From positions 1 through 31,179 of the forward strand of contig CAZDYQ010000039.1 in the NCBI GenBank assembly GCA_964509685.1: 31,179 bases of DNA, written 5' to 3'. The position numbers were made by a program, and so were the translations under genes. This document shows, piece by piece, positions 8,399 to 15,769 of this stretch. The DNA comes from JAMLIN01 sp964509685 (GTDB lineage: Bacteria; Pseudomonadota; Gammaproteobacteria; Burkholderiales; Burkholderiaceae_E). The notes under the pieces were generated by a model. It did no database searches. It was not told the DNA's origin and saw only the letters and a program-made list of their open reading frames with translations. Numbering within the stretch: position 1 is the stretch's first letter; each line of letters opens with the position of its first letter.

Positions 8399-9316
8399 AT
8401 GCCAGCAGACGATTCGATCACCTCGGTAGACCAGGCAGCGACGCGGCTTGCGGCGCACGGCTACCTCGCCGGGCGCGAACTCGCGACGGCGGTCTTCCTC
8501 GCCGTGCGCCTGCGCCGGCCGCTGTTCCTGGAAGGCGAGGCCGGCGTCGGCAAGACCGAACTCGCGAAGGCGCTTGCCCAGGTCCTGGATACCGAACTGA
8601 TCCGCCTGCAGTGCTACGAGGGGCTCGACGTGGCGCAAAGCGCCTATGAATGGAACGTCGCTCGCCAGATGCTCGAGATCCGGCTCGCCGAGGCCACGGG
8701 CCGGGCCGCGGAGCCCGGCTTTGCCGCGAGCCTCTACCGTCGGGAGATGCTCATCGAGCGTCCCCTGCTGCGCTCCCTCACCGCGGCCCGTCCCCCGGTG
8801 CTGCTGATCGACGAGATCGATCGGGCGGACGAGCCCTTCGAGGCCTTCCTGCTCGAGATCCTGTCGGACTACCAGATCTCGATTCCCGAGTTCGGCACGA
8901 TTCGCGCGGCCGAACCGCCACTGGTCATCCTGACGTCGAACCGCACGCGCGAGATCCATGACGCACTCAAGCGCCGCTGCCTCTACGCCTGGGTGGACTA
9001 TCCCGACGCCGAGCGCGAGCTCGAGATCGTCCGCCTGAAGGCTCCCGGGGCGAACGAGCGCCTCGCGCGCGAGATCGTCGAATTCGTGCAGCGCGCGCGC
9101 CGAATGGACCTGTTCAAGCTGCCGGGCGTGGCCGAGACGATCGACTGGACGAACGCCCTCATCGCCCTCGACGCCATGGCGCTGGACCCCGACACCGTGA
9201 GCGACACGATCGGCGTTCTCCTCAAGTACCAGGAGGACGTGGAACGCATGCGAAGTGGCGACATCGGGGCGATGCTGGAGGAGCTGCGGGCGCTCGCCCC
9301 GAACCTGTCCGAATGA
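8399..9316 (+). CDS. coxD: MoxR-type AAA+ ATPase, CoxD-like maturation factor
   Basis: 305-residue AAA+ ATPase of the MoxR family. It has Walker A GEAGVGKT (46-53), Walker B LLIDEID (135-141) with Glu139, and sensor 1 TSN (179-181), followed by the Arg-rich KRRC segment. In Oligotropha carboxidovorans CoxD is needed to build the sulfido-molybdenum/copper site; here it most likely acts with the VWA protein encoded next as a chaperone pair for the hydroxylase. The start at 8399 has no clear Shine-Dalgarno. The gene lies 33 bases past a terminator, so it depends on read-through or an unseen promoter. Confidence 0.9.
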   Translation: MPADDSITSVDQAATRLAAHGYLAGRELATAVFLAVRLRRPLFLEGEAGVGKTELAKALAQVLDTELIRLQCYEGLDVAQSAYEWNVARQMLEIRLAEATGRAAEPGFAASLYRREMLIERPLLRSLTAARPPVLLIDEIDRADEPFEAFLLEILSDYQISIPEFGTIRAAEPPLVILTSNRTREIHDALKRRCLYAWVDYPDAERELEIVRLKAPGANERLAREIVEFVQRARRMDLFKLPGVAETIDWTNALIALDAMALDPDTVSDTIGVLLKYQEDVERMRSGDIGAMLEELRALAPNLSE

Positions 9317-9364
9317 AGGCCACGCCGCCCTGCAGGCGCGTACCGCCTTCTCCCCGCTGAACCG

Positions 9365-10618
9365 ATGGCCCACCGAATACTCGACAACATCACGCACTTC
9401 GTGCGGATCCTGCGCCGCGCCGGCTTGCCCGTCGGGACCGACCGCGCCCTGCGGGCGGCACAGGCGATCGAAGCGGTCGGCGTCGAGCGGCGCGAGGACG
9501 TCCGGGCCGCGCTCATGGCGACGCTGCTGACGCACCGCGAACAACGGGAGGTGTTCGACGCCGCCTTCGAGGCGTTCTGGCGCGATCCGCGGCTGCTCGA
9601 GCGAATGATGCTGATGGCGCTCCCGAAGGTCAGTGGCCGCCGGGTGGAGCCCGATGCGCAAAAGCGCCCGCGTCGCGTGGAGGAGGCCCTGCGGCCACGC
9701 GAGCCGGCGACGCGGCCCGGTCGCGAGAACGCCCGGAACGAAGACGTCCGGTTCGCGGCCATGCTCGGCCATTCCGAACGCGAACGCCTGCGCAAGGCCG
9801 ACTTCGAGGCGATGACCGCCGACGAGTACCGGATGGCCCTGCGCCTCGCATCGAGCATCGAGCTGCCCCTGGCCCCGGTGCGCGTGCGCCGACAGGTCGC
9901 CTCGCCGCGCGGTCGGGTCGACCTGCGTCGCAGCCTGCGCCGGATGTCGCGCCATCCCGGCACGATGGTGCCGGCGCTCTCCGCGCACCGGCGCCGCCCT
10001 CCGCCGCTCGTCATCCTGATCGACATCAGCGGCTCGATGGAACGATACGCGCGCCTTTTCCTGCACTTCGCGCACGGCCTCACCCGGCGCGACCCACGCG
10101 TGCGCACCCTGGTCTTCGGCACGCGGCTGACCTCGCTCAGCCGCATCCTGCGCCACCGCGACCCGGACGTGGCGATGCAGTCGGCGGCCGAGCTCATCGC
10201 CGACTGGAGCGGCGGCACCCGCATCGCGAGCAGCCTGGGCGAGTTCAACCGCAAATGGGCCCGTCGCCTGCTGACCGGAAACGCCGCGATGATCCTGGTC
10301 ACCGACGGGCTGGACCGCGACGAGGGCGGCGGGCTGTCGCGCCAGGCCGCGCTCCTGTCGCGCTTCGCGCACGAGCTCGTGTGGCTCAACCCGCTCCTGC
10401 GTTTCGACGGCTTCGAGCCCCGCGCGGCCGGCGTGCGCGCGATCCTGCCCCATGTGGACAGGTTCCTGCCGATACACAATCTCGACAGCCTGGAAGCGCT
10501 CGGACGCGCGCTGGCTGCCCCGCCCGCCCGGGGTATGCTCGGCCGTACGCGACGGATGCCTCCCTCATCCAGCCGACACCCTGCCCCGCCACCGTCGCGG
10601 GGAACCGCGGAGCCATAG
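9365..10618 (+). CDS. coxE: VWA domain-containing protein, CoxE-like
   Basis: 417 residues. The C-terminal half is a von Willebrand A fold with an intact MIDAS: DISGS (220-224), the Thr in WSGGTRI (around 285) and LVTDG (Asp314). The N-terminal 200 residues form the CoxE-specific helical region, with a strongly basic stretch at about 90-125 and 170-215. Proteins of this family pair with the MoxR ATPase encoded immediately upstream (48-base gap). The last 40 residues are Pro/Ser/Arg-rich and probably disordered. There is no strong ribosome binding site before 9365; start placement is by homology to the usual N-terminus. Confidence 0.88.
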   Translation: MAHRILDNITHFVRILRRAGLPVGTDRALRAAQAIEAVGVERREDVRAALMATLLTHREQREVFDAAFEAFWRDPRLLERMMLMALPKVSGRRVEPDAQKRPRRVEEALRPREPATRPGRENARNEDVRFAAMLGHSERERLRKADFEAMTADEYRMALRLASSIELPLAPVRVRRQVASPRGRVDLRRSLRRMSRHPGTMVPALSAHRRRPPPLVILIDISGSMERYARLFLHFAHGLTRRDPRVRTLVFGTRLTSLSRILRHRDPDVAMQSAAELIADWSGGTRIASSLGEFNRKWARRLLTGNAAMILVTDGLDRDEGGGLSRQAALLSRFAHELVWLNPLLRFDGFEPRAAGVRAILPHVDRFLPIHNLDSLEALGRALAAPPARGMLGRTRRMPPSSSRHPAPPPSRGTAEP

Positions 10619-10621
10619 AAC

Positions 10622-11311
10622 ATGAAACTCGAAGGACAGAAGACCATCCCCGCCCCGATCGAGCGGACCTGGGCCGCACTGAACGATCCCGACGTGCTGC
10701 GCGAGTCGATCGCCGGTTGCGAAACGCTCGAACGCACGGGCGACGACGAATACACCGCCGCGATGAAGGTTCGCATCGGTCCGGTCAACGCTCGCTTCAA
10801 GGGCAAGCTGAAGCTCTCGGACATCGTCGAGCCGCGCTCCTATCGCATCGCGTTCGAGGGCCAGGGCGGCGCCGCCGGCTTCGGCAAGGGCACCGCCGAC
10901 GTGCGGCTGGAACCCCAGGGAGAAAGCACGCTGCTCAGCTATACCGCCGAGGCGCAGGTGGGCGGGAAGCTCGCGCAGATCGGCTCGCGCCTCGTGGACG
11001 CCGCCGCGGCCAAGATCGCGGAGGACTTCTTCACCGCCTTCGAGGCGCGCCTCTCCGCGGGCTCCACCGGCCCGGCGCAGGCCGAAGGCACCGCGACCGG
11101 TCCGGGCGAGGCCGCGGATGCCGCGACGGGCGCGACGGCTGGCGCCGCAGCGTCCAGGCCAACGGAAGCGGTGCCCACGCCGGGCCAGGCCGCCACGACC
11201 GGACCGGCGGCGGCCTCCTCGGCCGGGGGAAGCCAGCCTCGCGGCAAAGTGCTATGGTGGGTCATCGCCGTGGCGGCCGTGGTGGTGCTCGCCTACGCGG
11301 TCCTTTCCTGA
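10622..11311 (+). CDS. coxG: CoxG-like SRPBCC protein with C-terminal membrane anchor
   Basis: 229 residues. Residues 1-145 are a CoxG/SRPBCC (START-like) ligand-binding domain beginning MKLEGQKTIPAPIERTW. Residues 146-205 are an Ala/Thr/Pro/Gly-rich linker. Residues about 210-228 (VLWWVIAVAAVVVLAYAVL) form one transmembrane helix at the very end, so the protein is predicted to be tail-anchored with the lipid-binding domain in the cytoplasm. CoxG proteins are reported to link CO dehydrogenase to the membrane and its quinone pool. GGAG lies seven bases before the start, and the gene begins three bases after the coxE stop, so the two are surely co-transcribed. Confidence 0.9.
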   Translation: MKLEGQKTIPAPIERTWAALNDPDVLRESIAGCETLERTGDDEYTAAMKVRIGPVNARFKGKLKLSDIVEPRSYRIAFEGQGGAAGFGKGTADVRLEPQGESTLLSYTAEAQVGGKLAQIGSRLVDAAAAKIAEDFFTAFEARLSAGSTGPAQAEGTATGPGEAADAATGATAGAAASRPTEAVPTPGQAATTGPAAASSAGGSQPRGKVLWWVIAVAAVVVLAYAVLS

Positions 11312-11354
11312 CCGACGCATCGCCCCGGCCCCTCGCGGGTGCTGGAGGATCGAC

Positions 11355-12338
11355 ATGGACAGCCTCGACAGACAGGTACTGAAGCAGGCGCGCCAATGGC
11401 ACGCCGCCGGCCACGACACATGGCTGGTCACGGTCATCGAGACATGGGGCTCGGCGCCTCGCCCGCCGGGCGCGCTGCTCGCCATCCGCAACGATGGCCT
11501 GGTGGTCGGCTCGGTGTCGGGGGGTTGCGTCGAGGACGACCTGATCGAACGGGTCCGCACCGGCGAGCGGGTCACCAGGCCCTCGCTCGTCCTGTACGGC
11601 GTAAGCAAGGAGGAAGCCGCCCGCTTCGGCCTCCCCTGCGGCGGCACCCTGCGCCTCGTACAGGAGCCCCTGCTCGACGGCGGATGGATCGACGAGCTGC
11701 TGGAGCGCACCGCGCGCCACGAGCTCATCCGCCGCACGCTGGATCTCGAGACCGGGGAGATTCGCCTCGAGCCGGTCGGCCGCGAGCAGACCTTCGAGTT
11801 CGACGGACGCTACGTGCGCACGATGTTCGGCCCACGGTGGCGCATGCTCATCATCGGGGCCGGGCAGCTTTCCCGGGCGCTGGCCCAGATGGCGCTCGCG
11901 CTTGACTTCGAGATCATCTGCTGCGATCCCCGCGAGGAGTACAACCTCACCTGGGACGTCGAGAACACCGAGTTCACCTCCGGCATGCCCGACGACGTCG
12001 TCCTGCAGATCCGGCCCGACGCCCATACCGCGGTGGTCGCGGTCACCCACGATCCGAAGCTCGACGACATGGCGCTGCTGGAGGCGCTGAAGTCCGACGC
12101 CTTCTACGTCGGCGCCCTGGGTTCGCGCCGCAATACCGCGGCGCGCAAGGAGCGGCTCGCGATGTTCGACCTGGAGCCCGCGCAGATCGAGCGGCTGCAC
12201 GGGCCGATCGGCCTCGACATCGGCAGCCGCACGCCGGCCGAGATCGCGGTCTCGATCCTGGCGGAGGTGATCGCCGTGCGAAACGGCGTGCCGCTGCGCC
12301 AGAAGAAACCGGTGGAGCCGGCCGCCCTCGAGGCCTGA
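11355..12338 (+). CDS. coxF: XdhC/CoxF-type molybdenum cofactor maturation factor
   Basis: 327 residues with the two-part XdhC/CoxI architecture. The N-terminal domain has VSGGCVEDDL (54-63, Cys58) and FGLPCGGTL (91-99, Cys95). The C-terminal domain has a Rossmann fold with IIGAGQLS (166-173) and ends GLDIGSRTPAEIAVSI. XdhC-type proteins bind molybdenum cofactor, promote its sulfuration and insert it into hydroxylases of this family. The start at 11355 has GGAGG six bases upstream; an earlier in-frame opening lies inside coxG and is not used. It closes the cox-like cluster. The coxF/coxI symbol is by family and position, less certain than the function. Confidence 0.9.
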   Translation: MDSLDRQVLKQARQWHAAGHDTWLVTVIETWGSAPRPPGALLAIRNDGLVVGSVSGGCVEDDLIERVRTGERVTRPSLVLYGVSKEEAARFGLPCGGTLRLVQEPLLDGGWIDELLERTARHELIRRTLDLETGEIRLEPVGREQTFEFDGRYVRTMFGPRWRMLIIGAGQLSRALAQMALALDFEIICCDPREEYNLTWDVENTEFTSGMPDDVVLQIRPDAHTAVVAVTHDPKLDDMALLEALKSDAFYVGALGSRRNTAARKERLAMFDLEPAQIERLHGPIGLDIGSRTPAEIAVSILAEVIAVRNGVPLRQKKPVEPAALEA

Positions 12339-12340
12339 GC

Positions 12341-12357
12341 CCGGGCGGACCGCCCGG
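12341..12357. terminator. Possible bidirectional hairpin between coxF and apbC
   Basis: CCGGGCG (12341-12347) and CGCCCGG (12351-12357) form a 7-bp stem with a three-base loop exactly between the two convergent stop codons. Neither side has a clear T run immediately after it, so termination is plausible but unproven. Confidence 0.4.
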
Positions 12358-13446
12358 TCAGCTTTTCTGGAAGACGATCGTCGGGAACTTCGGCGGGCTT
12401 TCCTGGCTCTTCTGGCTGATGGCCACCGCGATGCGCCGCGCGATGCGGCGATACGTCTCGGCGATCTCGCCATCGGGCTCTGCCACCACCGTCGGCCGGC
12501 CGCCGTCCGCCTGTTCCCGGATGCGGATGTCGAGCGGCAAGGCGCCCAGGTACTCGATCCCGTAGTCGGCCGCCATCTTCTCGCCGCCCCCGGAGCCGAA
12601 GATGTGCTCGGCGTGCCCGCACTTCGAGCAGATGTGGATGGCCATGTTCTCGACGATGCCGAGTACCGGGATCCCCACCTTCTCGAACATCTTCAGGCCC
12701 TTGCGCGCATCCAGCAAGGCGATGTCCTGCGGCGTCGTCACGATGATCGCCCCGGTGACCGGGATCTTCTGCGCGAGGGTGAGATGGATGTCCCCGGTGC
12801 CCGGCGGCAGGTCGACCACGAGGTAGTCGAGATCGCGCCAGTTGGTCTCGCGCAGCAGTTGCTCCAGCGCCTGGGTCACCATGGGTCCGCGCCAGACCAT
12901 GGGCGTGTCGGGATCGATGAGGAATCCGATCGAGGACGCCTGGATGCCATGCCCGGTCATCGGCTCGAGGCTCTTGCCGTCGCGTGATTCGGGCTTGCCG
13001 GTGATGCCGAGCATCATGGGCTGCGACGGCCCGTAGATGTCCGCGTCGAGTATCCCGACGCTCGCGCCCTCGGCCGCCAGGGCAAGGGCGATGTTGACCG
13101 CCGTGGTGCTCTTGCCGACCCCGCCCTTGCCGGACGCGACCGCGATGATGTTCCGCACGTTGGGCAGCTTGCCCAGGCCGCGCTGGACGGCATGCGCCTC
13201 GATCTTCTGGTACACGTTTGCGGCGACCCGGCCTACCCCGGGCAGGGCCTGGACCGCTTCCACGGCGGCACGACGGATGGCATCGACCTGGCTCGCCGCC
13301 GGGTAGCCCAGCACCACGTCGAACGAGACGAGGTCGCCCTCGACCCGGACGTTCTGCAACGCCTTGCCGGTGACGAGATCCTTGCCGGTGTTGGGATCGA
13401 CGACCCGCGACAAGGCTTCGGTGACCTGCTCGACGGTGGGTGGCAT
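12358..13446 (-). CDS. apbC: Iron-sulfur cluster carrier protein ApbC/Mrp
   Basis: P-loop NTPase of the Mrp/NBP35 family that binds and transfers Fe-S clusters. It has 362 residues: an N-terminal MIP18/DUF59-like domain (1-85), deviant Walker A KGGVGKST (107-114), DLPPGTGD (212-219) and the cluster-binding CSKC (Cys273 and Cys276). The start at 13446 is preceded by GGAG. It diverges from metG, a common betaproteobacterial arrangement, and converges with the last gene of the cox-like cluster. It could help supply clusters to the hydroxylase, but it is a general housekeeping gene and there is no direct evidence for that link. Confidence 0.95.
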   Translation of the reverse strand: MPPTVEQVTEALSRVVDPNTGKDLVTGKALQNVRVEGDLVSFDVVLGYPAASQVDAIRRAAVEAVQALPGVGRVAANVYQKIEAHAVQRGLGKLPNVRNIIAVASGKGGVGKSTTAVNIALALAAEGASVGILDADIYGPSQPMMLGITGKPESRDGKSLEPMTGHGIQASSIGFLIDPDTPMVWRGPMVTQALEQLLRETNWRDLDYLVVDLPPGTGDIHLTLAQKIPVTGAIIVTTPQDIALLDARKGLKMFEKVGIPVLGIVENMAIHICSKCGHAEHIFGSGGGEKMAADYGIEYLGALPLDIRIREQADGGRPTVVAEPDGEIAETYRRIARRIAVAISQKSQESPPKFPTIVFQKS

Positions 13447-13542
13447 CTCGGGGTTCTCCAGCGATCGGGAAGAGCGCGACGACGCGCTGTCCGGTCCAAG
13501 TCTAATGGAATTGGGGAACGCCGGCCGGCGACCCTAAGCCCC

Positions 13543-13551
13543 TGATATGAT
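13543..13551 (+). promoter_or_regulatory. Putative extended -10 promoter of metG
   Basis: TGATATGAT is an extended -10 element (TGn plus TATGAT, 5 of 6 to consensus). No good -35 lies at the usual distance, as allowed for extended -10 promoters. Transcription would start near 13558, about 50 bases before the metG start. This also argues against an ATG at 13547 being the metG start. Confidence 0.4.
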
Positions 13552-13609
13552 TAAAGGTTTCGCGGCCCAGTCTTTTCGCCGCGACCGACCCCTTTGCGCC
13601 GAACCGAGA

Positions 13610-15736
13610 ATGCCGACGATGGCCCAAGCCCGCACGATCTTCGTCACCACCGCACTGCCCTATGCGAACGGGCCATTCCACGTCGGCCACATCATGGAGT
13701 ACATCCAGGCCGACATCTGGGTCCGGTTCCAGCGCATGCGCGGCCACACCGTCCACTTCGTCGGCGCCGACGACGCGCACGGCGCGCCGATCATGATCGC
13801 GGCCGAGAAGGCGGGCTGCTCGCCGCAGGAGTTCGTCGCCCGCATCGCGGCCGGCCGCAAGCCCTACCTCGACGGCTTCCACATCGCCTTCGACCACTGG
13901 CACAGCACCGATTCGCCGGAGAACGTCGAGCTCTCCCAGGGCATCTACCTCGCGCTGAAGCAGGCCGGCCTGATCGACCGGCGCGAGATCGAGCAGTTCT
14001 ACGATCCGGTCAAGGGCATGTTCCTGCCCGACCGGTACATCAAGGGCCAGTGTCCCAAGTGCGGCGCGCCCGACCAGTACGGGGATTCCTGCGAGGTCTG
14101 CAGCGCCGTCTATTCGCCCACCGACCTGATCGAGCCCTATTCCGCGCTGTCGGGCGCCCGGCCGGAGCTCCGGCGGTCCGAGCACTTCTTCTTCCGCCTG
14201 TCGGACCCGCGCTGCGTCACCTTCCTGCGCGAATGGACGCGCAGCAAGGGGCGCCACGGCGGGCCGAGGCTGCAGCCCGAGGTGCTCGCCAAGGCGCAGG
14301 AGTGGCTGGGCGAGGACGCCCAGGGCGGGCTGGCGGACTGGGACATCTCGCGCGACGCACCGTATTTCGGCATCGAGATCCCCGGCGAGCCGGGCAAGTA
14401 CTTCTACGTCTGGCTCGATGCTCCCATCGGCTACCTCGCCTCGCTCAAGGCCTACTGCAAGCGGGTCGGCATCGACTTCGACGCGCTGATGTGCGACGAG
14501 TCGCTCGAGCAGGTGCACTTCATCGGCAAGGACATCATCTACTTCCATGTCCTCTTCTGGCCGGCGATGCTGCACTTCGCAGGCCGCAAGACGCCCGACC
14601 AGATCAACGTGCACGGATTCATCACCGTCAGCGGCGAGAAGATGAGCAAGAGCCGCGGCACGGGCATATCGCCGCTGCGCTACCTGGAGCTCGGGTTGAA
14701 CCCGGACTGGCTGCGCTACTACATCGCGGCCAAGCTGAACGGCCACGTCGAGGACGTCGCCTTCAATCCCGACGACTTCGTCGCCCGGATCAACAGCGAC
14801 CTCGTCGGCAAGCTCGTCAATATCGCGAGCCGCTGCAGCAACTTCCTCGTGCGTCGCTTCGAAGGCCGGCTCTGCGCGCCCGAACCCGGCGTGATGGACG
14901 GCTTCGCGAAGGCGTGGGCCGGCCCCGAGGCGGTAGCCCGCCTCTACGAGGAGCGCGAGTACGGCAAGGCGATCCGCGAGATCATGCAGTATGCCGACGC
15001 GATCAACCAGTACGTCGACTCCGCGCGGCCCTGGGAGGTCGCCAGGGACCCGGCCGCCGCCGACCGCCTCCAGAGCATCTGCTCGACCGCGATCAACGGC
15101 TTCAAGGATCTCGTCGTGCTGCTCGCGCCCGTCATGCCCGCGACCGCCGCGCGCGCGCTGGAGCAGCTCTCGCTCGAGCTGCCGGGCTGGTCGGGGATCG
15201 GCGTCCCGTTGCCCGAGGGCCACGTCATCAAGCCGTACACCCACCTCATGACCCGCATCGACGCGAAGGCCGTGGACAAGCTCCTCGGACTCGAGGAAGA
15301 GACAGGGGCTGCCAAGGGGGGCGCGAAGGGTGCCGGGTCGGGCGAGGCGACCAGGGCGGGCGCCGGGGTCGCCGGCGGTACGCGCGCGGGCGATGGCCTG
15401 GTGACCATCGAGGACTTCGCCCGGCTCGACCTGCGCGTCGCCCGGATCGTGTCCGCCGAACGCGTCGAAGGGTCGACGAAACTGCTGCGCCTGTCCCTCG
15501 ACATCGGCGAGGACCGTCCTCGCCAGGTGTTCTCGGGCATCCAGTCCGCCTACGCGCCGGAAGACCTCGTCGGCCGACTGACCGTCATGATTGCCAACCT
15601 GGCGCCCCGCAAGATGAAGTTCGGCGTGTCCGAGGGCATGGTCCTGTCGGCGGCGAGCGACGATGCGGACGGCGGGAAGGGCCTGTACCTGCTTACGCCC
15701 GACGACGGCGCGCAGCCGGGGATGCGCATCGGCTAG
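13610..15736 (+). CDS. metG: Methionyl-tRNA synthetase
   Basis: Charges tRNA-Met and initiator tRNA with methionine. It has about 708 residues. The catalytic Rossmann domain has the HVGH form of the HIGH motif (24-27) and KMSKS (344-348). A zinc-binding insertion has four cysteines (CPKC and CEVC). The anticodon-binding helical domain follows, then a Gly/Ala-rich linker and a C-terminal EMAPII-like tRNA-binding domain (DFARLDLRVARI onward) used for dimerisation. Start 13610 gives MPTMAQARTIFVTTALPYANG; ATG 13619 is equally possible and neither has a strong ribosome site. It diverges from apbC and is followed by a SulP transporter after 33 bases. Confidence 0.96.
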   Translation: MPTMAQARTIFVTTALPYANGPFHVGHIMEYIQADIWVRFQRMRGHTVHFVGADDAHGAPIMIAAEKAGCSPQEFVARIAAGRKPYLDGFHIAFDHWHSTDSPENVELSQGIYLALKQAGLIDRREIEQFYDPVKGMFLPDRYIKGQCPKCGAPDQYGDSCEVCSAVYSPTDLIEPYSALSGARPELRRSEHFFFRLSDPRCVTFLREWTRSKGRHGGPRLQPEVLAKAQEWLGEDAQGGLADWDISRDAPYFGIEIPGEPGKYFYVWLDAPIGYLASLKAYCKRVGIDFDALMCDESLEQVHFIGKDIIYFHVLFWPAMLHFAGRKTPDQINVHGFITVSGEKMSKSRGTGISPLRYLELGLNPDWLRYYIAAKLNGHVEDVAFNPDDFVARINSDLVGKLVNIASRCSNFLVRRFEGRLCAPEPGVMDGFAKAWAGPEAVARLYEEREYGKAIREIMQYADAINQYVDSARPWEVARDPAAADRLQSICSTAINGFKDLVVLLAPVMPATAARALEQLSLELPGWSGIGVPLPEGHVIKPYTHLMTRIDAKAVDKLLGLEEETGAAKGGAKGAGSGEATRAGAGVAGGTRAGDGLVTIEDFARLDLRVARIVSAERVEGSTKLLRLSLDIGEDRPRQVFSGIQSAYAPEDLVGRLTVMIANLAPRKMKFGVSEGMVLSAASDDADGGKGLYLLTPDDGAQPGMRIG

Positions 15737-15769
15737 AATAGCCACGACCTTACAGGGGTTGATGCGCGA

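Noticed and set aside
5075..10477. A 1800-codon open frame on the minus strand, antisense to coxS, coxL, coxM, coxD and coxE
   Set aside because: The product is low-complexity Arg/Ala/Gly/Asp-rich sequence with no recognisable domain, and it mirrors the codon-position GC bias of the real plus-strand genes. It is a high-GC shadow.
13547..13609. ATG at 13547 as the metG start
   Set aside because: It lies inside the probable extended -10 promoter, has no ribosome site, and the extra 21 residues do not match the family N-terminus.
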